Under the pieces are notes generated by a model. That model saw only the letters and a program-made list of their open reading frames with translations, did no database searches and was not told the origin of the DNA. A program made the position numbers and the translations under genes. Positions 16,167 through 25,311 of a stretch of 41,843 nt of DNA are shown in pieces. The number at the start of each line of letters is the position of its first letter. Position 1 is the first letter of the stretch. This DNA comes from VFKI01 sp033762075 (GTDB taxonomy: Bacteria; Pseudomonadota; Gammaproteobacteria; DSM-16500): NCBI GenBank assembly GCA_033762075.1, contig JANRLY010000012.1:1-41843 (forward strand), given 5' to 3'.

Positions 16167-17471
16167 TTAATGACCTATGGTATGCACTACATCTGAGTCA
16201 GCGTAAGTAACGTTACAATAGGTTTCTCGAATACATAGCGTTAGAAGGATACCCACAAAAATACCTATTGGCAAGGCTGTAAATGCAATTGTATAAGTGG
16301 TTGCCGAATAAACGCGACTCCCTTCCTCGATCAAACCACTCCAATTTAAATCTAATAACTTACCAATCAAGGGAGGAAATACTAATCCACTGATCATAAC
16401 TAACATATTAATCATACCAATGGCCGTTCCTGCTGAACGTACGGAAGTTAACTCGCGTGCGACTGCAAAAACTAATATTTGAACGCTAGACAAAAAGCCA
16501 AATAAGAAAAGTAAAACATAGACTGTAGTGATCGGCAAATCTCTAACATACAACAGGGTACAGAAAGAGATGAGAGCGCCGGATGAAGCTATAATCATTG
16601 GAATACGGCGACGTCGAAAATAATCTGAAATTAACCCCCAAAAAGGCGCGCCACATGCACACCCAAGGAATACCATAGAGGTTGCATTAGCAGCATGTGA
16701 ACGTGTTAAATGATGGACTTGATGTAACCAAGCAGGCGCTGCGAATTCGGCAAAAGCTGACAAGAAGAGATAAAATAAACAACCAACGGTTCCGACAATC
16801 CACAGCTGTTTATTACCCAGCATACGCCATAACCCAGATAAAACTTCACTCATTGTTGAGACATGATGATGCTTGATGTAATGATATGGATTAGTATCTC
16901 GCACAACCACCCACACAATAAATGCAATGACTATCCCCGAAACTGCTGCACTGCGAATCGCTGGCTGCCAACCTATCGTATCAACTAGCGCGCGTAAGAC
17001 GGTATCACCAAACATCGCGCCCACCATTCCCAGGCACAAAATAATCCCAGAAATAATGGCAAAACGTTCTGGCGGCAACCAAATAGTGGCAAGTTTCGTG
17101 GCACCCACAAAGGCAAATGCAGATCCAAAACCAATTAAAAAACGGCCTGCCATTGCAAAAATTAATTGATGACTACACGCAAATAACCATGCACCCATTG
17201 CGCAGAAAAAACAGGCTGCTGTTAATAAGCGTCTTGGACCGTAACGATCCATCAATAAACCCACCACAATTTGCATGATGACATACATGAAATAATAAAA
17301 TGAGCCGGACAAATAACCATACTGCAATCCAGTCAGGTGGTAAAATCGCATCAATTCATCTTGCATAACGCTAGGCGACATCCGTAAAAGATATTCGTAG
17401 CTATAAACAATTGCGCCAAGCGCACAGACAAACCAAGGGAATAAAATCATTTTCGTGGATTGTTGTTTCAT
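16167..17471 (-). CDS. MFS transporter, Pht-like
   Basis: The 434-residue major facilitator protein has about 12 membrane segments and the loop 2-3 signature GLLMDRYGPRRLL. The opening FPWFVCALGAIVYSYEYLLR followed by MSPSVM resembles the Legionella and Coxiella carriers related to the phagosomal transporter (Pht) group, which import amino acids or nucleosides. The substrate here is not known. I chose the ATG at 17471, preceded by GGGAG, over an in-frame TTG at 17486. It follows the malic enzyme gene by 33 bases on the same strand and probably shares its transcript, which would fit uptake of a carbon source. Confidence 0.85.
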   Translation of the reverse strand: MKQQSTKMILFPWFVCALGAIVYSYEYLLRMSPSVMQDELMRFYHLTGLQYGYLSGSFYYFMYVIMQIVVGLLMDRYGPRRLLTAACFFCAMGAWLFACSHQLIFAMAGRFLIGFGSAFAFVGATKLATIWLPPERFAIISGIILCLGMVGAMFGDTVLRALVDTIGWQPAIRSAAVSGIVIAFIVWVVVRDTNPYHYIKHHHVSTMSEVLSGLWRMLGNKQLWIVGTVGCLFYLFLSAFAEFAAPAWLHQVHHLTRSHAANATSMVFLGCACGAPFWGLISDYFRRRRIPMIIASSGALISFCTLLYVRDLPITTVYVLLFLFGFLSSVQILVFAVARELTSVRSAGTAIGMINMLVMISGLVFPPLIGKLLDLNWSGLIEEGSRVYSATTYTIAFTALPIGIFVGILLTLCIRETYCNVTYADSDVVHTIGH

Positions 17472-17504
17472 ATTCTTGACTCCCAACGTTGTATCGTATT
17501 CGAG

Positions 17505-18743
17505 TTAAGCAGTTGAATGTCGCGATAATGCAACACCTGAATGAATCGCAGCAAAAGCAACGGCTGACGAAACTTTTTCTCTTAAACGAGGATCCATCAT
17601 TTTAGGCAACAAATAGTCTGGACTGAATTGCAGTTTTTCGTGGGGCGACAATATCTGTTGAATATTGTCTGGTACTGTTTCATGCACAAGATTGGCAATC
17701 GCATGCACTGCAGCAAGTTGCATCTCATTGTTAATGCATTTCGCATGAACATCGAGTGCACCGCGGAAAATATAGGGAAAACATAAAGCATTGTTGACTT
17801 GATTAGGATAATCACTCCGGCCCGTTGCCATAATTAAATCTTGACGCGTTGCATGCGCTAACGCTGGCATGATTTCTGGTGTAGGATTTGAAAGTGCAAA
17901 AATAATAGGACGTTCAGCCATGCTTAGCAGCATATGAGGAGTTAGTATTTCAGGCCCTGAGACACCAATAAAAACATCTGCGCCCTCGACTGCTTCAGCT
18001 AAAGTATAACGATTCGTTTTAACAGCAAATTCTTTTTTGTGAATATTTAAATCTTTTCTGTTGGTGTGAATAACACCCGCACGATCCACCATTAATAAAT
18101 GATCCTGCTGTGCACCTAGCTGTTTGAGTAATTTCATTGTTGCGATACCAGCCGCACCCGCACCTGCGCACACAATGCGAACTTCGTTTATTTTTTTATT
18201 TTGTAACTCAAGTGCATTTAATAAACCCGCAGCAACTACAATAGCGGTACCATGCTGATCATCATGGAAAACAGGAATAGATAATTTTTCTTTGAGCGCA
18301 TTTTCGATTACGAAGCACTCTGGAGCACGAATGTCTTCGAGATTAATCGCCCCAAATGTGGGCGCAATGTGTGTAATTGTTTCGATGATAGCTGCAGCGT
18401 CTTCGCAGTCTATTTCAATATCAAAAACGTCTATACCAGCAAGCGCTTTGAATAAAACAGCTTTCCCCTCCATGACTGGCTTGCTTGCCAATGGACCTAC
18501 CGCACCTAACCCTAAAACAGCTGTGCCATTTGTGATGACGGCGACAAGATTGCCCTTGGAGGTGTACTGGTAGACAGCATCAGGATTTTGAGCAATTTCT
18601 CTGACGGGTTCGGCTACCCCGGGGGTATAACAGAGGGAAAGTTCAGCTTGGGTGGTAACGGGTTTAGTCGAAGTCACAGCCAATTTACCAGGCACGGGAA
18701 GGGCATGATAATCCAAGGCTGCTTTACGCAACTGATCAGTCAT
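17505..18743 (-). CDS. Malic enzyme (NAD(P)-dependent, short form)
   Basis: The 412 residues form a complete malic enzyme without the phosphotransacetylase-like domain that makes MaeB about 760 residues long. Visible sites are the catalytic Y39 in SLCYTPGVAEP, K94 in VMEGKAVL, metal ligands E136-D137 (NLEDI) and D161-D162 (HDDQHGT), and the nucleotide loop GAGAAG at 194-199. It decarboxylates L-malate to pyruvate, making NADH or NADPH. It is first in a likely two-gene operon with the MFS carrier. Cofactor preference cannot be read with confidence. Confidence 0.93.
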   Translation of the reverse strand: MTDQLRKAALDYHALPVPGKLAVTSTKPVTTQAELSLCYTPGVAEPVREIAQNPDAVYQYTSKGNLVAVITNGTAVLGLGAVGPLASKPVMEGKAVLFKALAGIDVFDIEIDCEDAAAIIETITHIAPTFGAINLEDIRAPECFVIENALKEKLSIPVFHDDQHGTAIVVAAGLLNALELQNKKINEVRIVCAGAGAAGIATMKLLKQLGAQQDHLLMVDRAGVIHTNRKDLNIHKKEFAVKTNRYTLAEAVEGADVFIGVSGPEILTPHMLLSMAERPIIFALSNPTPEIMPALAHATRQDLIMATGRSDYPNQVNNALCFPYIFRGALDVHAKCINNEMQLAAVHAIANLVHETVPDNIQQILSPHEKLQFSPDYLLPKMMDPRLREKVSSAVAFAAIHSGVALSRHSTA

Positions 18744-18933
18744 GAAGCGACCTATAACAGTTCAACCTGACACATATCATGAATTATTCTCCCATTAACT
18801 GTAGCCCAATCATCAGGCAAGACGAAACGAAATAGGAACGAAGCACTGCCATGTGCTGAACTGGTTCTCCTTAAGATGTTCTTCAACGCTCCGAAGCTTA
18901 CCCCGGTAGGGTAAGATGAAGTTAACTTTATAG

Positions 18934-19182
18934 TTAAGACTTATCTTTTTGATCTTGCTGATCAGACGCGGTAGCACTCTTACGAGCGTATTTTTGACGG
19001 AAACGATCGACACGGCCTGCTGTATCAAGGATCTTTTGCTTGCCGGTGTAGAATGGGTGACACTTAGCGCATACTTCAAGGTGCAGGTTATCGCGGCCAA
19101 GGGTGGAGCGCGTTTCAAAGGTATGGCCACAGCTACATGTGACTTTAATAGCTTTATATTCTGGATGAATGCCCTGCTTCAT
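18934..19182 (-). CDS. rpmE: 50S ribosomal protein L31, zinc form
   Basis: The 82-residue protein is L31: MKQGIHPEYK at the start, four zinc cysteines C16, C18, C38 and C41 (CSCG and CAKC) and the HPFYTGKQK motif. It is longer at the C-terminus than E. coli L31 (70), with a charged tail. The ATG at 19182 was chosen over an in-frame TTG at 19191 because MKQGIHP is the conserved start; GAGG lies ten bases before it. The cysteines show this is the zinc-binding paralogue rather than YkgM-type. Confidence 0.96.
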   Translation of the reverse strand: MKQGIHPEYKAIKVTCSCGHTFETRSTLGRDNLHLEVCAKCHPFYTGKQKILDTAGRVDRFRQKYARKSATASDQQDQKDKS

Positions 19183-19228
19183 ATCTAACAAACCTCGTTC
19201 TTAAGAATCCTGAAAACCAAAGATGTCA

Positions 19229-19257
19229 ATGATAGCCAGGATTGCCGGGTGAATCAA
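19229..19257 (-). promoter_or_regulatory. rpmE promoter
   Basis: On the minus strand TTGATT (19257-19252), a 17-base spacer and TATCAT (19234-19229) form a good sigma-70 promoter about 47 bases ahead of the rpmE ATG. Confidence 0.65.
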
Positions 19258-19306
19258 GTAGAATGTCAGGCGGTAAACCCATAAGAAGGCACCATAAAGG
19301 CCGTTA

Positions 19307-19336
19307 TTGACATGAAAACCACCCCTCCCTCAGAAT
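19307..19336 (+). promoter_or_regulatory. Candidate promoter for the 68-residue gene
   Basis: TTGACA (19307-19312), an 18-base spacer and CAGAAT (19331-19336) lie 40 bases before the ATG at 19376. The -35 is perfect; the -10 matches four of six positions. Confidence 0.45.
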
Positions 19337-19375
19337 GCCCTTCCCTAAGTATTTTTATAAAGAAGGATACACATC

Positions 19376-19582
19376 ATGAAAAGAGGCGTTGATACGAAAA
19401 AATTGATGACCAGCTTATTAAGCGAAGAAGAAATGACAGCATTAAGAAAAGCCTATGAAGATTCACCACCCAATCCAGCGTCTGCTGCTGAAGCCAAGAA
19501 AACCGCTGAAATAGCACAAACAGCATATCAAGCTTTTAAGGAAGAAGGCGCCATGGACAATGCGCCTAGGTTGCATGTCTGA
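19376..19582 (+). CDS. Small hypothetical protein
   Basis: A 68-residue soluble, charged protein that I do not recognise. Residues 1-30 and 38-58 look like two helices linked by a proline-rich turn (DSPPNPAS), and alanines dominate the second. The ATG is preceded by AAGGA at a proper distance and by a recognisable promoter at 19307-19336, which supports a real gene. It converges on xylA. Confidence 0.6.
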   Translation: MKRGVDTKKLMTSLLSEEEMTALRKAYEDSPPNPASAAEAKKTAEIAQTAYQAFKEEGAMDNAPRLHV

Positions 19583-19595
19583 ATTTGAACCTCCC

Positions 19596-19638
19596 CTCCC
19601 TATCCCTCCCCTCCATTGAGAAGCATGGAGTGGAGGGG
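19596..19638. repeat. CCCCTCC/GGAGGGG inverted repeat between convergent genes
   Basis: CCCCTCCA (19608-19615) pairs with TGGAGGGG (19631-19638), and a competing inner pair is CTCCAT/ATGGAG. It stands between the 68-residue gene and xylA. It resembles the sequence at 32374-32423 and lacks a clear T-run, so it is better called a dispersed repeat than a terminator. Confidence 0.5.
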
Positions 19639-19659
19639 ACTTTCTTGTGTAGTGCCTCT

Positions 19660-20976
19660 CTACTCTAGAAAAGCCACTATATTTTCCAACAACTCTTGCC
19701 GCCCGGAAGTCACTTTTGGGTTGAGATTTTTCTCGAAAGCGAGCGCCGCAATACTTTCAAAGTTCATTTTCCCTTTCAAAATGTTTTGACCCAATTCAGA
19801 TTCCCATCCAGCGTAACGCGTTTTGACAAATGTTTGTAATTCATTTTTCTCAATGAGTTGCGTTGCTAAAATGAATGCGCGCGCTAAATTATCTGCACCG
19901 CCGATATGACTATAAAACATATCTTCGATATCAACACTTTGACGACGCAATTTCGTATCAAAATTCAAACCGCCTGTTGTGAATCCGCCGTTTTGCAAAA
20001 TAAAATATAAAGCTAAAGTCATATCAGAAAGATTCATGGGAAATTGATCGGTGTCCCACCCTAATTGTGGATCCCCTTGATTCGCATCAATGCTACCAAA
20101 AATTCCGTTCGAAATTGCATACACTACTTCATGCGGAAAACTATGCCCCGCCAATGTGGCGTGATTCGTTTCGATATTCACTTTAAATTCATTTTGCAAA
20201 TTATATTTTTGCAAAAAGGCAAATACAGTCGCGCTGTCAAAATCATATTGGTGCTTTGAGGGTTCGCAAGGTTTGGGCTCAATCAGTAATGTCCCTTTAA
20301 AACCAATTTTATGTTTGTAATCGACGAGCATCGATAAAAATTTTCCTAATTGATCTTGCTCGCGCTTCATGTCTGTATTCAATAAGCTATCGTATCCTTC
20401 ACGACCACCCCATAAAACATAATTTTCACCTTTCAATTGATGGGTGACATCAAAAGTTTGTTTCACTTGCGCAACAGCGTAAGCAAAAATCTCTGGGTTA
20501 GGATTCGTAGCAGCGCCCGCCATATAACGACGATGATGGGTTAAATTTGCTGTACCCCAAAGTAATTTAATTTTTTTATTTTCCATCTCCTTCGCCATTT
20601 GGTCCGCAATGATTTGCAAGTTTTGTTTAAATTCTTTTAAATTATTGCCCTCAGGCGCAACATCACGATCATGAAAGGTATAATATTTCAACCCTAATTT
20701 CTCAATAAATTGAAAAGCAGCTTGTAATTGAGCTTCTGCACGCAGCATGGGATCTTGTATACCATGCCATGCACGATCGAAAGTCCCCTCACCAAAAACA
20801 TCTTGACCAGACCAACAAAACGTATGCCACATACAAATTGCCAAACGTAAATGTTCTTCCATTGTTTTACCTAAAATTTTCTTATTCGCATCATAATAGC
20901 GATAAGCAAAAGGATTTTTCGTTTCAGGCCCTTCGTAACGAATGGATGGAATATTTTTAAAAAATTCAGTTGTCAT
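19660..20976 (-). CDS. xylA: Xylose isomerase
   Basis: The 438-residue enzyme converts D-xylose to D-xylulose. Catalytic H102 and D105 lie in TFHDRDVAPEG (E. coli H101/D104). Metal-binding segments LIEPKPCEPSKHQYD, NIETNHATLAGHSF and SIDANQGDPQLGWDTDQFP are intact, as is GLNFDTKLRR. The start overlaps the stop of xylB by four bases (ATGA at 20973-20976), so it is the last gene of the transporter-xylB-xylA unit. No xylR regulator is seen nearby. It is of the larger (class II, about 440 residues) type. Confidence 0.97.
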   Translation of the reverse strand: MTTEFFKNIPSIRYEGPETKNPFAYRYYDANKKILGKTMEEHLRLAICMWHTFCWSGQDVFGEGTFDRAWHGIQDPMLRAEAQLQAAFQFIEKLGLKYYTFHDRDVAPEGNNLKEFKQNLQIIADQMAKEMENKKIKLLWGTANLTHHRRYMAGAATNPNPEIFAYAVAQVKQTFDVTHQLKGENYVLWGGREGYDSLLNTDMKREQDQLGKFLSMLVDYKHKIGFKGTLLIEPKPCEPSKHQYDFDSATVFAFLQKYNLQNEFKVNIETNHATLAGHSFPHEVVYAISNGIFGSIDANQGDPQLGWDTDQFPMNLSDMTLALYFILQNGGFTTGGLNFDTKLRRQSVDIEDMFYSHIGGADNLARAFILATQLIEKNELQTFVKTRYAGWESELGQNILKGKMNFESIAALAFEKNLNPKVTSGRQELLENIVAFLE

Positions 20977-22439
20977 AAAAATGCCTCGTTTGAAAAAAAA
21001 GATGATAAACGCTGATACAATTCACGAAATTTTTGATATTTTGTTTGATATTTTTCAACTTGCTCAGCATTGGGAGAAATAATTGCCTCGATAGTTGAAT
21101 TGACATCTTGTGCAGATTGCTCTGGATGACATGCCAACCAAGCTAATCGCGCCGCACCCACAGCAGCACCAACCTCGCGATTTTGGCTGTACGTTAGTGG
21201 GCGATTTAACACAGACGCTAAAATCCTTCCCCAATATAAACTTTTCGCGCCGCCACCCACAACATAGACAGTATTTATTTCGATGCCTGCTTCCAACATC
21301 GCAGTTTGTCCATCGAGAAATGCAAATGCAACGCCTTCTAAGATCGCTTGGGTCATTTCTGCACGTGTTGTTGTATGGCTTAATCCGAAAAAAATACCGC
21401 GCGCATGAGGATTATTATGCGGTGAACGCTCACCAGATAAATACGGTAAAAATATAATATGTTGATTTTGCGACGCTTGTTCTGCTTCCGCGAGTAATTC
21501 ACTTTCAGTACATTGCATCATGTTTGCAAACCAACTCAAACAACTTGCTGCACTCAAATGCACCGTCATATGATGCCAACGATTAGGTAATGCATGACAA
21601 AAACTATGTACACCGCCGAAAGAATTTGTTTTATACGAATCACTCGCGACAAAATAAACACCAGATGTACCTAAAGATAGAAATGCTGCGCCCTGCTCTA
21701 TCACATGCATACTCATTGCTGCTGCAGGATTGTCACCGCCACCCGCAATGATTTTTGTGTCTGGAGAAAGTTTCCATTCTGTTGCAATTTTTTTATCTAG
21801 CGTACTTGTGACTTCATTGCCTTCAAATAATTCTGGCATATGATTAAGTGATAAGTGTGTTACTGAAAGCATTGCTTCAGACCATTGACGGTTTTGAATA
21901 TCGAGCCAACCTGTTCCAGAAGCATCTGACATATCAGTCGCATATTGACCTGTCATTTTAAAGCGTAAATAATCTTTCGGTAATAATACTTTTGCAATGC
22001 GATTAAAAATATCAGGTTCATTGTTTTTCACCCATAAGATTTTTGGCGCGGTGAATCCCGGCATCATACGAGATCCAATTAATGTTTCGTATTCTGGTAT
22101 CTGTGTGGAAAATATTTCACATTCTGAAAATGCTCGGCCATCGTTCCATAAAATCGCAGGTCGCAACACTTCACCTGCTGCGTCTAGCAACGTTGCACCG
22201 TGTTGCTGGCCACTTAAACCAATTGCTTGAATATTTGCATAGCTTTCAGGAAATTGTGCTTGTAATTTTTCCATCGCACGAGAAGTAGCTTGCCACCAAT
22301 CTGCAGGATTTTGTTCAGACCACAGAAGATGCGGCTGCGAAACTGTTAAAGGTTGCGAGACTTGGCCAATTGTTTTTTGTTGATCATCAATTAAAACAAG
22401 TTTGACGCCGGACGTACCTAAATCAATACCTAAATACAT
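20973..22439 (-). CDS. xylB: Xylulokinase
   Basis: The 488-residue FGGY-family sugar kinase phosphorylates D-xylulose to xylulose 5-phosphate for the pentose phosphate pathway. Visible sites are the ATP phosphate loop IDLGTSGVK (residues 5-13), the substrate motif LSGQQHGATL and catalytic D236 in GGGDNPAAA (E. coli D233). Length equals the family norm. It overlaps xylA by four bases and lies 97 bases after the transporter gene. Confidence 0.96.
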   Translation of the reverse strand: MYLGIDLGTSGVKLVLIDDQQKTIGQVSQPLTVSQPHLLWSEQNPADWWQATSRAMEKLQAQFPESYANIQAIGLSGQQHGATLLDAAGEVLRPAILWNDGRAFSECEIFSTQIPEYETLIGSRMMPGFTAPKILWVKNNEPDIFNRIAKVLLPKDYLRFKMTGQYATDMSDASGTGWLDIQNRQWSEAMLSVTHLSLNHMPELFEGNEVTSTLDKKIATEWKLSPDTKIIAGGGDNPAAAMSMHVIEQGAAFLSLGTSGVYFVASDSYKTNSFGGVHSFCHALPNRWHHMTVHLSAASCLSWFANMMQCTESELLAEAEQASQNQHIIFLPYLSGERSPHNNPHARGIFFGLSHTTTRAEMTQAILEGVAFAFLDGQTAMLEAGIEINTVYVVGGGAKSLYWGRILASVLNRPLTYSQNREVGAAVGAARLAWLACHPEQSAQDVNSTIEAIISPNAEQVEKYQTKYQKFRELYQRLSSFFSNEAFL

Positions 22440-22536
22440 AACTATTACTCAGTTCTTCTTAAAGACATTCATATTTTGGCCCTTTTTGACAAAAGTCATC
22501 CAAAATCTGAATGCATCATGTTTTACCAATACTTGT

Positions 22537-23913
22537 CTAAATCGTCACATTTCCAAGTTTTCTATAGCGTAATCCTGCACGTAAATTAGATTCGATTTGT
22601 TCTAAAGTGATGGCTTTTGTTTCGGGTACCAAGAAAAAAACAAACAGGATACTCATCACACTTAAAAGACTATAAATTAAAAAAGTATGACTCGTGCCAA
22701 ACTGTTGGATCAAACTTAAAAATGTGAGCGCGACAAACATATTGGCACCCCAATTCGCTGCAGTCGCTAAACTACATCCTAGTCCACGCACTTTTAATGG
22801 ATAAATTTCAGCAATCATTAACCACATGATCGGGCCTAAACTGACACCAAAACTAGCAATATAAACTAACATACTCGTTAAAGCTGTCCATTTTAAAAAG
22901 GAGGTCATTTCAGTCCCAGAAAAAGCAAAACTCAATGCAGCTAAACTAATTGTCATCCCGAATAAACCCAATAACAATAAAGGACGCCGTCCCAATGTAT
23001 CGATCAATGGTAAGGCCACCAATGTTGATACAACAAAAACAACACCCACGCTCATTGTTGCTAATATTGCATTGGAGGGGCCATCAAATCCAGCGAGATT
23101 AAAAATCGTCGGCGCATAATAAATAATTGTGTTAATACCAGTGACTTGTTGAATAATCGCCAGACCTATACCAATCACAATGGTTGATTTAATCATCGGA
23201 TCAAATAACATTTTCCAAGTACCATGATGTTGCTGCAAACTCTTTTGAATTTCAGAAAATTCTTTTTCACCACGATTAGCACCATGAATGCGCTTCAAAA
23301 TATGTAATGCATCATCAAATCTTTTTTTACTACATAACCAGCGCGGACTCTTAGGTAAAAACAACATGCCAAACAATAAACCTAGCGCAGGGACAATGCC
23401 GGCAGCAAACATCCAACGCCAGCCGCCATGTGAAACAAAAAAGTAATCGACTAAATATGACAGCAAAATACCCAGCGTAATAGCAAGTTGATTGAGAGAA
23501 ACTAAAACACCGCGATAGCGTGCAGGTGCAATTTCTGAAATGTAAAGCGGTGCAACATACGAAGCAATTCCAATTGCGATGCCCACAGCCATACGTCCGA
23601 CAATGAGTAATGGCACCGACATCGCCATCGCACTGACGAGCGTACCCAAAATAAAAATAATGGCATCTGCGATCAGTAAACGCTTTCGACCAAGATGATC
23701 TACTAATTGACCGCTCGCTAAAGCACCCAGTAATGCGCCACCTAAAACAGCACTGACCACGACACCATTTGTCCAAGCAGATAAATGAAACTCATCGCGA
23801 ATAAATAAAATTGCGCCAGAAATAACGCCGGTATCATAACCAAATAAAATACCTGACAGCGCCGCAACAGCGGTGATTAGAACAAAGGAAAATCGATTCT
23901 CTGACTGGTACAA
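22537..23913 (-). CDS. Sugar:proton symporter, XylE/GalP type
   Basis: The 458-residue sugar-porter MFS protein has 12 membrane segments. Family signatures are GYDTGVISGAILF in helix 1, GRKRLL after helix 2, RMAVGIAIGIASYVAPLYISE, PKSPRWL in the central loop (usually PESPRWL), LIDTLGRRPLL and the terminal PETKAITLEQIE. It imports a pentose or hexose with protons; position ahead of xylB and xylA argues for D-xylose, but related Coxiella carriers may take up glucose too. The start is a TTG at 23913 behind AGGGA, the only good initiation site before the first helix. Confidence 0.9.
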   Translation of the reverse strand: MYQSENRFSFVLITAVAALSGILFGYDTGVISGAILFIRDEFHLSAWTNGVVVSAVLGGALLGALASGQLVDHLGRKRLLIADAIIFILGTLVSAMAMSVPLLIVGRMAVGIAIGIASYVAPLYISEIAPARYRGVLVSLNQLAITLGILLSYLVDYFFVSHGGWRWMFAAGIVPALGLLFGMLFLPKSPRWLCSKKRFDDALHILKRIHGANRGEKEFSEIQKSLQQHHGTWKMLFDPMIKSTIVIGIGLAIIQQVTGINTIIYYAPTIFNLAGFDGPSNAILATMSVGVVFVVSTLVALPLIDTLGRRPLLLLGLFGMTISLAALSFAFSGTEMTSFLKWTALTSMLVYIASFGVSLGPIMWLMIAEIYPLKVRGLGCSLATAANWGANMFVALTFLSLIQQFGTSHTFLIYSLLSVMSILFVFFLVPETKAITLEQIESNLRAGLRYRKLGNVTI

Positions 23914-23971
23914 AAGAGGATCCCTTTTGAGCGTAGAAATGGCACGATCATACAGGAATGGAGGCTCATTT

Positions 23972-24005
23972 AAAACAAAAAACCTCCACTAGATCCTCAG
24001 TGAGA
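23972..24005 (-). terminator. Candidate terminator after the lipoprotein gene
   Basis: Read on the minus strand, CTCACT and AGTGGAG form an imperfect stem around GAGGATCT, followed by TTTTTTG. It lies between the lipoprotein stop and the sugar transporter, so it may insulate the xyl unit. Confidence 0.4.
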
Positions 24006-24047
24006 GATAATGGATTTTTTTATTTATAATCAATATATTATGTAAAT

Positions 24048-25010
24048 TTAATAACAAAACACAGGCGCATACCCACGTGCATTATCACCGGAACTATCAT
24101 CTAAAGTACGAATAGTGACTGAATCGGGTTGGTGCGTACAAAGTGCTCGATTAAAAAATTGAAATTTGCCATTGCCATCAGCTGTGACACTACCTAGAGG
24201 AAATGAACCCATACGACCTGGCACATCATCAGCAAAGACATGCACGGTACCGTTCGGCGTAAAATCCGTACCTTTGACAGTAATATCTGAAGAGGTTTGT
24301 GTGTGAACCGCTGTGACTGAAATAGACGGATGATGCGCTTGCGTATTAAATTGAAAAAAAGTCACAGTGAGCGCCATATTTTCATAAAATGATTCACATG
24401 TTTCATTGGTCAACATGCCGGTGTTACTAAAATCTGACATTTCGGGTCGCTGACCAATCAATACAAATCCATTATTATCTTCTGTACCATTCGCCCAACG
24501 TGAAACAATTTGCGTCACATCGATACTCAAATCTTGTGCGGGCTGAACAGATTTTAAATTTCTTAAATCAGTTAAATGAATGCGACTTGGGTTGAGTTGT
24601 GCCCACCAATCAATATCAGTCATACCAACTTGATTAATACAAGAATTGCGAGCTGGATTGGCTCGAGTATTTGCCGCATGCGACGTAAGTGTTGCAGATT
24701 TTACTAAACGACGATTAAAAGGTGCAGCATCAATTTGAAATCGCAATAAACCTTCGTATATTTGATTGACCCAACAATCATCGTCACTCAATCGATGAGA
24801 AAATCCGACAATGATTTGATTTGCTCCAGGTGAATCTGGTTGCAAACCACCACGACAAACATCGCCACCAGAAGATGTCTCAGTCAATGTGTTCCAATTG
24901 GATGGATGAATCGTTACTGTTTCTTCATGTGTTTCAGTTGAAGGACAACCTTGCAGCATCAAGGATAAAAAAATAATCGTAGTGACAAATAAAAGCGATT
25001 GAATTTTCAT
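24048..25010 (-). CDS. Secreted lipoprotein with DNRLRE domain
   Basis: The 320-residue protein starts with a signal peptide ending in the lipobox LQGC (acylated cysteine 22), so it is anchored to a membrane outside the cytoplasm. Residues about 45-215 match the DNRLRE pattern: TVTIHPSNWNT, LLRFQIDA, then IDVTQIVSRWANGTEDNNGFVLIG, a beta-rich module found in surface and secreted proteins. Residues 225-320 form a second beta-rich part (ISVTAVHTQTSSDITVKGTDFTP) like an IPT/Ig fold. Several cysteines suggest disulfides. I took the second of two adjacent ATGs for its better distance to AGGGAG. Function is unknown; surface or host contact is a guess. Confidence 0.8.
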   Translation of the reverse strand: MKIQSLLFVTTIIFLSLMLQGCPSTETHEETVTIHPSNWNTLTETSSGGDVCRGGLQPDSPGANQIIVGFSHRLSDDDCWVNQIYEGLLRFQIDAAPFNRRLVKSATLTSHAANTRANPARNSCINQVGMTDIDWWAQLNPSRIHLTDLRNLKSVQPAQDLSIDVTQIVSRWANGTEDNNGFVLIGQRPEMSDFSNTGMLTNETCESFYENMALTVTFFQFNTQAHHPSISVTAVHTQTSSDITVKGTDFTPNGTVHVFADDVPGRMGSFPLGSVTADGNGKFQFFNRALCTHQPDSVTIRTLDDSSGDNARGYAPVFCY

Positions 25011-25049
25011 CATTCTCCCTGATACTTTTAATTATAATCACGAGCATCT

Positions 25050-25166
25050 CGTCATTGTGCGTCCGCGAAGTCTCACACTTAATGTTGGACAATCCAAACT
25101 TTTAAAAACTGGATCGCCACGGCTGATCCCGGATCAAGTCCGGGACTTCGTAGCCTCACGATGACG
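25050..25166. repeat. Palindromic intergenic repeat (CGTCATTG family)
   Basis: Outer arms CGTCATTGTG (25050-25059) and CACGATGACG (25157-25166) pair with one mismatch, and ACAATCCA pairs roughly with TGGATCGC further in. The right half carries an extra hairpin, GATCCCGG...CCGGGA. It is a diverged copy of the element at 27658-27748. It lies in the 301-base gap between the lipoprotein and DUF4383 genes, in which I see no gene. Confidence 0.75.
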
Positions 25167-25274
25167 TATGAACAATTAATCAGATTAAGCTTAAAGATAG
25201 CGGCAATATCGATATTTCACAATCGAGGTTTTTCCTGGAGATAAATGCAGGGTTTCCCCTTAGATAAAAACTAA

Positions 25275-25302
25275 AGATCTGGCCGCGAACGCAGCCAGAT
25301 CT
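25275..25302 (-). terminator. Rho-independent terminator of the DUF4383 gene
   Basis: A 9-bp perfect stem AGATCTGGC/GCCAGATCT with a 10-base loop starts nine bases after the DUF4383 stop on the minus strand and is followed by TTAGTTTTTATC. This is a convincing intrinsic terminator. Confidence 0.8.
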
Positions 25303-25311
25303 AGGAAGGAA

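Noticed and set aside
18897..18915. Hairpin CTTACCC/GGGTAAG after rpmE
   Set aside because: A 7-bp stem is present but no T-run follows on either strand, so I do not call it a terminator.
18813..19130. A 105-codon minus-strand frame over rpmE
   Set aside because: It is a shadow of rpmE in another frame; L31 with its four zinc cysteines is clearly the real product.
23351..23776. A 141-codon minus-strand frame rich in Cys, Arg and Phe
   Set aside because: It is the out-of-frame shadow of the sugar transporter gene, whose family motifs are intact.
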